Below, piece by piece: positions 53,764 through 63,186 of a stretch of 64,000 bases of DNA (the stretch's first letter is position 1; every line of letters starts with the position of its first letter). Source of the stretch: Thalassospira sp. ER-Se-21-Dark (GTDB taxonomy: Bacteria; Pseudomonadota; Alphaproteobacteria; Rhodospirillales; Thalassospiraceae); the NCBI RefSeq assembly GCF_017922435.1, contig NZ_VDEZ01000001.1, positions 310,001-374,000 of the forward strand, in the 5' to 3' direction. The notes beneath the pieces are model-generated. The model was not told the DNA's origin. It ran no database searches and saw nothing but the letters and a program-made list of their open reading frames with translations. Position numbers and translations under genes: made by a program.

Positions 53764-54069
53764 CTAGATGTCCTCAATCCAGGTTTTCGCGGCGACCGCA
53801 CGCGGCAAACCGACAGGTCCGATAGACAACATCGCAATCTGCAACAGATCTTCCTGTGCAATACCTTCGGCCTTGGCACGCCGGGTGTGTGAATGTACCG
53901 CTCCTTCCGAACCAATACCGATTGCAAGCGCAAGTTTTACAAGGCGGCGTTCCCGGTCCGTCAAAGGTCCTGCCTCTGCAGCGGCCTTACCAAGTTCAGC
54001 ATAAGCCTTCCAGATATCGGGATACTGGTCCGCCAGTTTTCCGGCAGCACCGGGCATAGATTTAACCAT
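53764..54069 (-). CDS. Carboxymuconolactone decarboxylase/AhpD-like protein
   Basis: The 101-residue all-helical protein is of the CMD family (MPGAAGKLADQYPDIWKAYAELGKAA, then LTDRERRLVKLALAIGIGSEGAVHSHTRRAKAEG). The CxxC redox pair of AhpD-type members is absent, replaced by GAVHSH; the His-x-x-x-Arg pattern remains. It therefore cannot act as a disulfide peroxidase reductant, and its function is unknown. AAGGAGAG precedes the ATG. The gene lies 12 nt after the NarR-type regulator and is probably co-transcribed with it. Confidence 0.78.
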   Translation of the reverse strand: MVKSMPGAAGKLADQYPDIWKAYAELGKAAAEAGPLTDRERRLVKLALAIGIGSEGAVHSHTRRAKAEGIAQEDLLQIAMLSIGPVGLPRAVAAKTWIEDI

Positions 54070-54080
54070 AGGCTCTCTCC

Positions 54081-54779
54081 TTACGTTTGATCATCGTCAA
54101 TCAGAGATGTCGGCTTGGCAAATTTCTGAAGAAGGGCGGGGTTAGTTATCTCTATTTTTTCTCCATTAACCGCGACCCCATATGCCTGAAGTGCCTTGAA
54201 CGCGCGGCTGAGATTTTCGGGCGTCATCCCTAAAACCGACGCGAGTTGCCGTTTCTCCAGATCAAGATCGAAACTCGCCGGGGCACCATAGGCCCGGTGT
54301 CGGGACAGCAAATAGTTCGCCAGACGTTCGAGAGCTGTGCGCAACTTCAGGTTTTTAGTGGTCTTGATGACTGAACGGTAACAGGCGGCCAATTCGACGA
54401 CAACCGCACGTGCAAAGCCTGCATCAAGGTCAAAAATCGCCCGGACATCCTGACTGGGGATCATGACAATCCGGCTTTTCTCCATTGTTCTGGCCGACAT
54501 CAAATAGCGGGCATCGCGAATGGTGGCTGCAAGAATGAAAGTTGAAACCGGCTTGACGATCATGACGCTTGTTTCCCGGTTATTCCAACTGGAAAACAGA
54601 TCCACCGCGCCTGAGACCAAAACATGAAGGAAATCGGCACCTTCACCTTCACCGATCAGGTCAACATGTGGTGGAAATGTTTGCAAATAAGCGCCTCGCA
54701 TGAGCTTGGCATAGTTCTCGTCGCTCATATCAGCGAAGAGATCCAGACTGCGTACCTCCGGGAAGGTCGAATCGGACAT
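54081..54779 (-). CDS. Crp/Fnr-family regulator, NarR-like
   Basis: The 232-residue protein has an N-terminal cNMP-like domain (about 10-115) and a winged helix with EKRQLASVLGMTPENLSRAFKAL (E-xx-S-R recognition residues). No FNR Fe-S cysteines are present. A Crp/Fnr protein without the cluster next to narK/narGHJI recalls NarR of Paracoccus, which activates nitrate reductase genes in response to nitrate or nitrite; this is inference from position. The ATG at 54779 follows GAGGAAAAA. A perfect FNR box lies 47-60 bp before the start and may mediate control by FNR or by itself. Confidence 0.8.
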   Translation of the reverse strand: MSDSTFPEVRSLDLFADMSDENYAKLMRGAYLQTFPPHVDLIGEGEGADFLHVLVSGAVDLFSSWNNRETSVMIVKPVSTFILAATIRDARYLMSARTMEKSRIVMIPSQDVRAIFDLDAGFARAVVVELAACYRSVIKTTKNLKLRTALERLANYLLSRHRAYGAPASFDLDLEKRQLASVLGMTPENLSRAFKALQAYGVAVNGEKIEITNPALLQKFAKPTSLIDDDQT

Positions 54780-54825
54780 TTTTTCCTCACTTATAACCCT
54801 GCGCAGAAACATGCCTGCTGCTTAC

Positions 54826-54839
54826 TTGATATTTATCAA
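54826..54839 (-). promoter_or_regulatory. FNR box before the NarR-like gene
   Basis: TTGAT-ATTT-ATCAA is a perfect FNR-type site. A TTATAA hexamer lies at 54796-54791. The distance is longer than the usual -41.5 geometry, so activation or repression cannot be decided. Confidence 0.7.
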
Positions 54840-54940
54840 GCGGGCATTTGCTCTTGCTCTCTCTGTGTATTGAGGTTCGGCAAACCGCCGGACCACATAC
54901 TTGGCGTGGCTGTTTATTTCACCGAAGCGTTCCACGTTTT

Positions 54941-54954
54941 CTGATTTAGATCAA
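54941..54954 (+). promoter_or_regulatory. FNR box (one mismatch) before narK1
   Basis: CTGAT-TTAG-ATCAA differs from the FNR consensus at the first base only. It lies 83 bp before the narK1 start. A weak -10-like sequence is present at about 54977-54982. Confidence 0.65.
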
Positions 54955-55036
54955 CCCTGACGAGGGTCCCCTCAAACAATGATCAGGCCATTCGGACACG
55001 CTCCAATGTAACGACAGATGCTCGAGGGGAATTGCC

Positions 55037-56401
55037 ATGCATACGTTAAAAGGGGTTTCACAAACAGACCAATACCGTGCTCTGGGACTGAGTACTTTCG
55101 CCTTCACGGTATGCTTTGCGGTTTGGACAATCTTTTCCATTATCGGGGTGAAGATCAAACAGGAACTCGGCCTGAGTGATACACAATTCGGGCTGTTGGT
55201 CGCGACACCGGTTCTAACCGGCTCGGTCAGCCGCATCTTCCTTGGCGTATGGACAGAGCAATTTGGCGGTCGGGTTATGTTCCCACTGCAGATGCTGATT
55301 ACAGCCGTCTGTGTCTGGCTCCTGACGTCCGTCCACAGCTATGAAATCTTTCTTGTTGCCGCCCTTGGTCTTGGCCTTGCTGGTGGGTCTTTTATCGTTG
55401 GTGTCGCCTATACGTCGCGCTGGTTCGAAAAGGAACGTCAGGGCACTGCGCTGGGGATTTTTGGCGCCGGTAACGTTGGCGCAGCCGTAACGAACTTTGC
55501 CGCCCCATTTCTGGTCGTCGCCCTTGGTTGGGAGGGGACGGCCCGCGTTTACGCCGTCGTCCTTGTCATCACAGCCGTACTGTTTTTCTTGCTGGCAAAA
55601 ACCGACCCGGTCCAGCAAGCGCGCAAGGAATCTGGCGAAGGCCCGGTATCGGCCAGCTCACAGCTTGAGCCCCTTAAGAACATGCAGGTCTGGCGTTTTG
55701 CCACCTATTACTTCTTTGTCTTTGGTGCCTTTGTCGCGCTGGCAAGCTTTTTACCGCGCTACTATGTCGGCGCATATGGGCTGGAACTAACCACGGCGGG
55801 CGTCTTTGCCGGACTTTATTCTCTCCCCGGCTCGGTCTTTCGGGCACTGGGGGGCTGGATGTCGGACAAATGGGGTGCACGTGCGGTCATGTATCTGACC
55901 TTCATCGTCTCCCTGGTCGTTCTGTTCATCATGAGTTACCCGCAGACGACCTATCTGGTTTCGGGCATCAACGGACCCATCGAGTTTGATTTCGGTGTTT
56001 CAGTTGGCATGTTTGTCGCCCTGACAGTCGTTCTCGGCTTCGTCATGAGCCTCGGCAAAGCCGCCGTCTACAAACACATCCCGGTTTACTATCCACATCA
56101 CGTCGGATCGGTTGGTGGTCTGGTTGGCATGATCGGTGGCCTTGGCGGTTTCTTCCTGCCAATCGCCTTCGGAGTGCTTCTTGATCTGACCAATGTCTGG
56201 ACCGCGCCATTCATGCTGCTGTTCGTGCTGGTCGCGGTGTCCACGATCTGGATGCATGTCGTGATCCGCCGAATGGAACGTTCGCGTCATCCGGCACTGG
56301 CAGACGAAAAATACCTTTCAGATGTGCCCGACAAACCGCTGGAGAAACCGGCACCTGCCACTGGCAAACCATCGGGCGTTACCACCAAACCTGCTCAGTA
56401 A
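55037..56401 (+). CDS. narK1: NarK1-type nitrate/nitrite transporter (MFS)
   Basis: The 454-residue MFS protein has twelve hydrophobic segments. The nitrate signature appears as GLGLAGGSFIVGVAYTSRWFEKERQGTALGIFGAGNVG near 112-150 and as GFVMSLGKAAVYKHIPVYYP in the second half. The sequence is of the NarK1 (proton-coupled nitrate) type. It ends in a Pro/Lys-rich tail. A GAGGGG ribosome site precedes the ATG. A 10-bp hairpin and the narK2 gene follow. Confidence 0.88.
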   Translation: MHTLKGVSQTDQYRALGLSTFAFTVCFAVWTIFSIIGVKIKQELGLSDTQFGLLVATPVLTGSVSRIFLGVWTEQFGGRVMFPLQMLITAVCVWLLTSVHSYEIFLVAALGLGLAGGSFIVGVAYTSRWFEKERQGTALGIFGAGNVGAAVTNFAAPFLVVALGWEGTARVYAVVLVITAVLFFLLAKTDPVQQARKESGEGPVSASSQLEPLKNMQVWRFATYYFFVFGAFVALASFLPRYYVGAYGLELTTAGVFAGLYSLPGSVFRALGGWMSDKWGARAVMYLTFIVSLVVLFIMSYPQTTYLVSGINGPIEFDFGVSVGMFVALTVVLGFVMSLGKAAVYKHIPVYYPHHVGSVGGLVGMIGGLGGFFLPIAFGVLLDLTNVWTAPFMLLFVLVAVSTIWMHVVIRRMERSRHPALADEKYLSDVPDKPLEKPAPATGKPSGVTTKPAQ

Positions 56402-56409
56402 GACAAACC

Positions 56410-56434
56410 GGCAGAGCGCAGATTGCGCTCTGCC
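56410..56434 (+). other. Intercistronic hairpin between narK1 and narK2
   Basis: GGCAGAGCGC and GCGCTCTGCC (56410-56419, 56425-56434) form a perfect 10-bp stem with a 5-base loop. There is no T-run, so it is a processing or stabilising hairpin. Confidence 0.6.
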
Positions 56435-56462
56435 TCTCCAACAGTTTCATCGGGAGGTTCCC

Positions 56463-57857
56463 TTGGAAATCACGCACGCAGACAATGGTCAAAAAGGCGC
56501 TGTCCTGACCGATTGGCGGCCAGAAGATACAGAGTTCTGGTCAAGCAAAGGCAGTGCAATCGCCACCCGCAATCTCTGGATCTCCATTCCCTGCCTTTTG
56601 TTGGCGTTTTCGGTCTGGATGGTTTGGTCGGTTGTTGTTGCAAAGCTACCGGGCATTGGCTTCACCTACTCCACCGGCCAACTTTTCTGGCTGGCCGCAC
56701 TGCCCGGTTTGTCGGGGGCAACGCTTCGTATTTTCTATAGCTTTATGGTGCCAATCTTTGGTGGCCGCGTCTGGACAACGCTGAGCACAGCATCCCTGTT
56801 GCTGCCAGCCCTTGGGATCGGTTTTGCCGTACAGGATCCCAATACGTCCTACAGTTGGTTCCTTATTCTTGCACTGTTGTGCGGGTTCGGGGGCGGCAAC
56901 TTTGCCTCCTCGATGGCAAACATCGCCTATTTCTATCCGAAAAGAACAAAGGGCAACGCCCTGGCCCTGAATGCCGGACTTGGCAACCTTGGTGTTTCGG
57001 TCATGCAGTTTGTGGTCCCGCTTGTGATCACGGCCGGTGTGTTCGGCACCTTGGGGGGTGCCGCCCAAAGCGTTGCAGGTGGCGGCGAAATCTTCTTGCA
57101 GAATGCGGGTTTTATCTGGGTGCCGTTCATCGTGGTTTCGACCATTGCTGCCTGGTTTGGCATGAACAGCATCGCGGATGCCAAAGCCAGCTTCAAAAAA
57201 CAATCGATCATCTTTAGCCGCAAACACAACTGGATCATGTGCATCCTCTATACCGGCACATTTGGCAGTTTTATCGGGTATTCCGCTGGCTTCCCGTTGC
57301 TGATGAAAACCCAGTTCCCGGAAGTCGATGCCTTGCAATATGCATTTCTTGGCCCGCTGGTTGGTGCGCTGAGCCGTGCAGGTACAGGATGGATTTCTGA
57401 CAAGCTTGGTGGCGGTCGGGTAACGTTCTGGACCTTTATCGGCATGATTATTGCCGTTGTCGGCGTCCTTCAATTCCTGCCGCTTGGCGGAACGAGCGGC
57501 CATTTCTGGGGCTTCTTTGCCTGCTTTATGGCTCTGTTCTTCCTGACCGGTGTCGGTAACGCATCAACCTTCCAGATGATCCCGTCGATCATGCGTCAGG
57601 AAATCCCGCGCCTGATGCCCGATGCCGATCAGGCCACCCAGCTCAAACAGTCGGAACTCGAAAGTTCCGCGATCATAGCCTTTACCAGTGCGATTGCAGC
57701 CTACGGCGCATTCTTCATTCCCAAAGCCTATGGCACCTCCATCGCGCTGACCGGTGGTCCCGCAGGTGCGCTTTGGTGCTTTGCCGTCTTCTATGCGGTC
57801 TGCCTTTCGATCACCTGGTTCTACTACAGCCGCAAGAACGCACCGGTTTCGTGCTGA
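56463..57857 (+). CDS. narK2: NarK2-type nitrate/nitrite transporter (MFS)
   Basis: The 464-residue MFS protein has about twelve hydrophobic segments. It carries the second nitrate/nitrite-porter pattern (GFGGGNFASSMANIAYFYPKRTKGNALALNAGLGNLGVS near 143-180) and is of the NarK2 (nitrate/nitrite antiport) type. The start is a rare TTG at 56463: GGGAGG lies 5 nt before it, while the nearest upstream in-frame ATG is inside narK1. In Paracoccus the two porters are fused; here they are separate genes. Confidence 0.87.
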   Translation: MEITHADNGQKGAVLTDWRPEDTEFWSSKGSAIATRNLWISIPCLLLAFSVWMVWSVVVAKLPGIGFTYSTGQLFWLAALPGLSGATLRIFYSFMVPIFGGRVWTTLSTASLLLPALGIGFAVQDPNTSYSWFLILALLCGFGGGNFASSMANIAYFYPKRTKGNALALNAGLGNLGVSVMQFVVPLVITAGVFGTLGGAAQSVAGGGEIFLQNAGFIWVPFIVVSTIAAWFGMNSIADAKASFKKQSIIFSRKHNWIMCILYTGTFGSFIGYSAGFPLLMKTQFPEVDALQYAFLGPLVGALSRAGTGWISDKLGGGRVTFWTFIGMIIAVVGVLQFLPLGGTSGHFWGFFACFMALFFLTGVGNASTFQMIPSIMRQEIPRLMPDADQATQLKQSELESSAIIAFTSAIAAYGAFFIPKAYGTSIALTGGPAGALWCFAVFYAVCLSITWFYYSRKNAPVSC

Positions 57858-57871
57858 TCACCCAAAATTGC

Positions 57872-57901
57872 CCCTGCCCGACCTAACCGGTTTGGGCAGG
57901 G
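57872..57901 (+). other. Intercistronic hairpin between narK2 and narG
   Basis: CCCTGCCC and GGGCAGGG (57872-57879, 57894-57901) form an 8-bp stem around a 14-base loop. It lies just before the narG ribosome site (AGGAGAAACGCC) and could set relative expression. Confidence 0.5.
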
Positions 57902-57925
57902 TCCGCAGCCTTCAGGAGAAACGCC

Positions 57926-60900
57926 ATGAGTCACCTGTTAGACAGACTGAACTTCTTCCAGAACAAGGAATTGGAGAGGTTCTCAAACGACCACGGTCAG
58001 GTCACCCGCGAAAATCGCGACTGGGAAGATACCTATCGCAACCGCTGGCGCCACGACAAAATCGTTCGTTCGACACACGGTGTGAACTGTACCGGTTCTT
58101 GCAGTTGGAAAATCTATGTGAAATCCGGGATCGTCACCTGGGAAACCCAGCAGACCGATTACCCGCGCACCCGTGCCGGACTGCCAAACCATGAACCGCG
58201 CGGCTGTGCACGCGGGGCAAGCTATAGCTGGTATCTCTATTCTGCCAACCGCGTCAAAAACCCGCTGATCCGTGGCAAGCTTTTGAAGCTTTGGCGCCGG
58301 ATGCGTTCCACAATGAACCCGATCGAGGCATGGACAGCCATTCAAAACGATCCCGTTCTTCGGGAAAGTTATGTTGCAAGTCGCGGCAAAGGCGGGTTTG
58401 TTCGTGCGACCTGGGATGAGGCAACCGAACTGGTTGCGGCTGCAAACGCCTTTACGGCAAAAACATATGGTCCTGACCGTGTGTTTGGTTTCTCGCCCAT
58501 TCCGGCGATGTCGATGATCAGTTATGCAGCGGGTTCACGCTATCTCAGCCTTCTGGGCGGTGTGTGCATGTCATTCTATGACTGGTATTGCGATTTGCCA
58601 CCGGCATCGCCGATGACCTGGGGCGAACAGACCGACGTTCCGGAATCCGCAGACTGGTACAATGCCGGATATCTCATCCTTTGGGGATCGAACGTACCGC
58701 AAACCAGAACACCGGATGCGCATTTCTATACCGAGGCCCGGTATCGCGGAACCAAATCAGCGGTTATTTGCCCGGATTATTCCGAAGCTGCAAAGTTCGG
58801 CGATGTCTGGCTCAATGTTAAACAGGGTACGGATGCCGCATTGGCATTGGCGTTTGGCCATGTGATCCTGCGGGAATTCCATCTCGACCGTCAGACCGAA
58901 TATTTCGAAGAGTATTGCCGTAAATATTCGGACTTCCCGATGCTGGTAAAACTCGATGAAAAGAATGGCTCGCTTATTCCGGGCCGGTTCCTGCGTGCCT
59001 CTGACCTGAGTGACAAGCTGGGCGAGGACAACAATCCAGACTGGAAAACCGTTGCGATTGACGACAACTCCGGCAGCCTTGTTGCTCCGAACGGGTCGAT
59101 TGGCTATCGCTGGGGTGAAGCTGGTGAATGGAACCTGGAAGAAAGAGCCGCCGGTGCAGATACCAATCTCAAGACGTCGCTGATTCTTGAAGAAGATCAT
59201 GATGAGATTGTCGGTGTCGACTTCCCGTATTTCGGCGGCGACACGTCGGAGCATTTCGCAACCGATGCCCAGCATCCCAATGTCCTGAACCGCAACATTC
59301 CGGTCAAACGCATCAAGACCGCCGATGGCGAGGTCATGGTCGCGACCGTATTTGACCTGTTCTGTGCCAACTATGGTCTTGATCGCGGGCTGGGTGGTGA
59401 CTGGGTCACCAGTGACTATGCCGACGGCATGCCCGGAACCCCGGCATGGGCGGAAAAGATTACGGGTGTTCCAGCCGACAAGATCATTCATGTCGCCCGG
59501 GAATTTGCCGGAAATGCCGAAAAGACCAAAGGCAAATCAATGGTCATTATCGGCGCTGCGATGAACCACTGGTACCACATGGACATGAACTACCGTGGTG
59601 TCATCAACATGCTGGTCATGTGCGGCTGTGTTGGCCAATCGGGTGGCGGTTGGGCCCATTATGTCGGGCAGGAAAAACTCCGTCCGCAAACTGGCTGGCA
59701 ACCGCTGGCGTTTGCTCTTGATTGGGGACGTCCGCCTCGGCACATGAATTCCACCAGTGCCTGGTATGCCCATACCGATCAGTGGCGTTATGAGACCCTT
59801 ACGGCCAAAGAAATCCTGTCTCCGACCGCCCCGGATGGCGACTGGGACGTTTCAATGATCGACTACAATATCCGTGCCGAACGGATGGGCTGGTTGCCAT
59901 CAGCCCCACAGCTCAAGACCAATCCACTGGATGTTGCAAAGGCAGCCAAAGAAGCCGGCAAGGAAATTCCGGCATATGTCGCCGAAAAACTGACATCTGG
60001 CGACCTGGAAATGTCGTGTGAAGACCCGGATGATCCCAAGAACTGGCCACGCAACCTGTTTGTCTGGCGTTCCAACTTGTTGGGGTCTTCCGGCAAGGGT
60101 CACGAATATTTCCTCAAACACCTTCTTGGTACCGATCATGGTGTCATGGGCAAGGATTTGGGCGAAGAAGGCCATCAACTGCCCAAGGAAGCCAAATGGC
60201 ATGAAGAAGGCCCACGTGGAAAACTTGATCTTCTGGTCTGCATTGATTTCCGGATGAGCACCACCGCAGTCTATTCCGATGTCGTTCTGCCAACCGCAAG
60301 CTGGTATGAAAAGAACGATCTGAACACGTCAGACATGCACCCGTTCATCCACCCGCTTCAGGCGGCTGTTAACCCGGCCTATGAAAGCAAGTCTGATTGG
60401 GAAATCTTCAAGGCCATTGCCAAGAAATTCCAGGAAATCGTTCCGGGATATCTTGGCAAGGAAACCGACATTGTCGCTCTGCCGATCCTTCATGACACCC
60501 CGGGTGAACTCGCCCAGGATCAGGTCAGAGACTGGAAGAAGGGTGAATGCGAACTTATTCCCGGCAAGACTGCGCCAAACTATATCGCCGTCGAGCGCGA
60601 TTACACCGCAATCCATGATCGCTTTACCGCACTTGGCCCGTTGCTCGACAAACTGGGCAATGGCGGCAAGGGGATCAACTGGAAGACCGAGGTCGAGGTT
60701 CAGCATCTTCGTGATTTGAACGGTGTGTGGCAGGAAGGATCTGCCAAGGGCTGTGCGAAGATCGATACCGATATCGATGCCACTGAAGTGGTTCTGATGC
60801 TCGCACCTGAAACCAATGGTGAGGTTGCGGTCAAGGCCTGGGATGCACTTGGCAAGATCACAGGACGGGAACACACCCATCTCGCCCTTCCCAAGGAAGA

Positions 60901-61666
60901 TGAAAAAATCCGCTTCCGCGATATTGCCGCCCAGCCGCGCAAGATCATTTCTTCGCCGACCTGGTCGGGCCTTGAGTCCGAGCATGTCTGTTACAACGCG
61001 GGCTATACCAACGTTCACGAACTGATCCCATGGCGAACCCTGACAGGGCGTCAGCAACTTTATCAGGATCACCTGTGGATGCGGGCCTTTGGCGAAGGGT
61101 TTGTTTCCTATCGTCCGCCGGTTGACCTCAAAACCATTACCGAGGAAATCAACGACGAAGCCCGCGACGGTATGCCGCATGTGGTGCTGAACTTCATCAC
61201 ACCGCACCAGAAATGGGGCATCCATTCGACCTATAGCGACAACCTGTTGATGCTGACACTTAACCGTGGTGGTCCGGTGATCTGGATCAGCGAAAACGAC
61301 GCAAAACGCGCCGGGATCGTCGATAATGACTGGGTGGAACTTTACAACACCAACGGTGCCCTGACCGCCCGCGCAGTCGTTTCCCAGCGCATCAAGGATG
61401 GTACGACCTTCATGTACCATGCGCAGGAAAAGATCGTGAATACGCCCGGCTCCGAAAAGACCGGCAAACGCGGCGGCATTCATAACTCTGTCACCCGCAC
61501 GACACTTAAACCCACACACATGATTGGGGGCTATGCCCAGCAATCATACGGTTTCAACTACTACGGAACCGTGGGTGCCAACCGTGATGAGTTCGTCATT
61601 GTCCGCAAAATGCAGAAGGTCGACTGGCTCGACGATGAAGCAAACGACAAGGAGGTCGGGAAATGA
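57926..61666 (+). CDS. narG: Respiratory nitrate reductase alpha subunit
   Basis: The 1246-residue molybdo-bis-MGD protein has the FS0 cluster ligands H51, C55, C59 and C94. The probable Mo ligand is D223 in SFYDWYCDLPPASP. The length and motifs match membrane-bound NarG (E. coli H49/C53/C57/C92, D222). It lies in the cytoplasm and reduces nitrate to nitrite with electrons from NarH. It ends in an ATGA overlap with narH. AGGAG precedes its ATG. It is intact with no frameshift. Confidence 0.96.
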   Translation: MSHLLDRLNFFQNKELERFSNDHGQVTRENRDWEDTYRNRWRHDKIVRSTHGVNCTGSCSWKIYVKSGIVTWETQQTDYPRTRAGLPNHEPRGCARGASYSWYLYSANRVKNPLIRGKLLKLWRRMRSTMNPIEAWTAIQNDPVLRESYVASRGKGGFVRATWDEATELVAAANAFTAKTYGPDRVFGFSPIPAMSMISYAAGSRYLSLLGGVCMSFYDWYCDLPPASPMTWGEQTDVPESADWYNAGYLILWGSNVPQTRTPDAHFYTEARYRGTKSAVICPDYSEAAKFGDVWLNVKQGTDAALALAFGHVILREFHLDRQTEYFEEYCRKYSDFPMLVKLDEKNGSLIPGRFLRASDLSDKLGEDNNPDWKTVAIDDNSGSLVAPNGSIGYRWGEAGEWNLEERAAGADTNLKTSLILEEDHDEIVGVDFPYFGGDTSEHFATDAQHPNVLNRNIPVKRIKTADGEVMVATVFDLFCANYGLDRGLGGDWVTSDYADGMPGTPAWAEKITGVPADKIIHVAREFAGNAEKTKGKSMVIIGAAMNHWYHMDMNYRGVINMLVMCGCVGQSGGGWAHYVGQEKLRPQTGWQPLAFALDWGRPPRHMNSTSAWYAHTDQWRYETLTAKEILSPTAPDGDWDVSMIDYNIRAERMGWLPSAPQLKTNPLDVAKAAKEAGKEIPAYVAEKLTSGDLEMSCEDPDDPKNWPRNLFVWRSNLLGSSGKGHEYFLKHLLGTDHGVMGKDLGEEGHQLPKEAKWHEEGPRGKLDLLVCIDFRMSTTAVYSDVVLPTASWYEKNDLNTSDMHPFIHPLQAAVNPAYESKSDWEIFKAIAKKFQEIVPGYLGKETDIVALPILHDTPGELAQDQVRDWKKGECELIPGKTAPNYIAVERDYTAIHDRFTALGPLLDKLGNGGKGINWKTEVEVQHLRDLNGVWQEGSAKGCAKIDTDIDATEVVLMLAPETNGEVAVKAWDALGKITGREHTHLALPKEDEKIRFRDIAAQPRKIISSPTWSGLESEHVCYNAGYTNVHELIPWRTLTGRQQLYQDHLWMRAFGEGFVSYRPPVDLKTITEEINDEARDGMPHVVLNFITPHQKWGIHSTYSDNLLMLTLNRGGPVIWISENDAKRAGIVDNDWVELYNTNGALTARAVVSQRIKDGTTFMYHAQEKIVNTPGSEKTGKRGGIHNSVTRTTLKPTHMIGGYAQQSYGFNYYGTVGANRDEFVIVRKMQKVDWLDDEANDKEVGK

Positions 61667-63186
61667 GAGTCCGCGCACAAATCGGCATGGTGCTGAACCT
61701 CGACAAATGCATTGGGTGCCATACCTGTTCGGTAACTTGCAAAAACGTCTGGACCAGCCGTGATGGTGTTGAATACGCTTGGTTCAACAACGTCGAAACC
61801 AAACCTGGCACCGGCTATCCGACCGACTGGGAAAACCAGAACCGCTGGAATGGTGGTTGGGAACGCACCAAGTCGGGCAAGCTGCAGCCCAAACAGGGAT
61901 CGAAATGGCGGATCCTGGCAAACATCTTTGCCAACCCGGATCTGCCGGAAATCGACGACTATTACGAACCGTTCGATTTCGATTACGATCACCTGAAATC
62001 TGCCCCGGAAGTGAAAGCCTTTCCAACGGCCCGTCCGCGTTCGCGCATTTCTGGCGAACGGATGGAAAAAATCGAAAAAGGCCCGAACTGGGAAGAAATT
62101 CTTGGCGGTGAGTTTTCGAAACGCTCGGAAGACTACAACTTCGAAGGCATCCAGAAAGATATTTACGGCGAATACGAAAATACATTCATGATGTATTTGC
62201 CGCGTCTGTGCGAACACTGCCTGAACCCGGCATGTGCCGCAAGTTGCCCATCTGGGGCGATTTATAAACGTGAAGAAGACGGCATTGTCCTGATCGATCA
62301 GGAAAAATGCCGGGGATGGCGCATGTGCGTATCGGGCTGCCCGTACAAGAAGGTTTATTACAACTGGTCAACGGGCAAATCGGAAAAATGTACGCTGTGC
62401 TATCCGCGCATTGAATCAGGTAATCCGACGGTCTGTTCGGAAACCTGTGTCGGGCGTATCCGCTATATCGGTGTCATGCTTTATGATGCTGACAAGATCG
62501 AAGCCGCGGCCAATGCCGAAGAAACCACCGATCTTTATGATGCCCAGCTTGGTGTGTTCCTTGATCCGAAAGATCCGGAAGTTATCGCGGCGGCCCGTGC
62601 CGACGGTATTCCGGAAGACTGGATCAAGGCCGCCCAGGACAGCCCGATCTGGAAAATGGCGATGGAGTGGAAAGTTGCCTTCCCGCTGCATCCGGAATAC
62701 CGCACCCTTCCGATGGTTTGGTATATCCCGCCGCTTTCCCCGATCCAGAATGCTGCCGAAGCCGGTGCAATCGGCATGGACGGGGCAATGCCCGATGTCC
62801 GCAACCTTCGCATTCCTTTGAAATACCTTGCCAATATGCTGACAGCTGGCGACGAGGAGCCAGTGGCACATGCTCTCGAACGGATGTTGGCCATGCGGGC
62901 CTATATGCGGTCGAAAACCGTCGATGGTGTCATTGATGAGACAGTCGCCAAGCGCGTCGGTCTTGATGGTGCAACCATCGAGGACATGTACAAAATCATG
63001 GCGCTTGCCGATTACGAAGACCGGTTCGTCATCCCGACCACCCATCGCGAACAGGTCGAGGAAGCCTATGACCTGCGTGGCGGCGAAGGGTTCACCAACT
63101 GCAACGGTTGTTCTTCGGGCATCAGTCAGGGGTCCCTGTTTGGTGGCAGCAAGAAGCCTCTGAAAATGCCAGAGGAGGTACGCTGA
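61663..63186 (+). CDS. narH: Respiratory nitrate reductase beta (iron-sulfur) subunit
   Basis: The 507-residue protein has four iron-sulfur cluster motifs. The first is C16-x2-C19-x2-C22-x3-C26; the others are CEHCLNPACAASCP, CRGWRMCVSGCP (Trp in place of one Cys marks the [3Fe-4S] site) and CTLCYPRI...CSETC. It carries electrons from NarI heme to NarG. The start overlaps narG by ATGA and the end overlaps narJ by TGATG. Confidence 0.96.
   Translation: MRVRAQIGMVLNLDKCIGCHTCSVTCKNVWTSRDGVEYAWFNNVETKPGTGYPTDWENQNRWNGGWERTKSGKLQPKQGSKWRILANIFANPDLPEIDDYYEPFDFDYDHLKSAPEVKAFPTARPRSRISGERMEKIEKGPNWEEILGGEFSKRSEDYNFEGIQKDIYGEYENTFMMYLPRLCEHCLNPACAASCPSGAIYKREEDGIVLIDQEKCRGWRMCVSGCPYKKVYYNWSTGKSEKCTLCYPRIESGNPTVCSETCVGRIRYIGVMLYDADKIEAAANAEETTDLYDAQLGVFLDPKDPEVIAAARADGIPEDWIKAAQDSPIWKMAMEWKVAFPLHPEYRTLPMVWYIPPLSPIQNAAEAGAIGMDGAMPDVRNLRIPLKYLANMLTAGDEEPVAHALERMLAMRAYMRSKTVDGVIDETVAKRVGLDGATIEDMYKIMALADYEDRFVIPTTHREQVEEAYDLRGGEGFTNCNGCSSGISQGSLFGGSKKPLKMPEEVR

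Noticed and set aside
54087-54100. TTGAT-CATC-GTCAA, an FNR-like match before the CMD-like gene
   Set aside because: It is inside the last codons of the NarR-like gene and only 18 bases from the CMD start codon; a promoter activated from -41.5 would start inside the CMD gene. Probably chance from GAT/GAC codons.
60329-61543. A 404-codon open frame on the minus strand inside narG, and similar long frames opposite other genes (for example 2769-3638 opposite the permease)
   Set aside because: They lie fully opposite well-recognised genes, have no recognisable domain or ribosome site, and arise from the codon pattern of the real gene.
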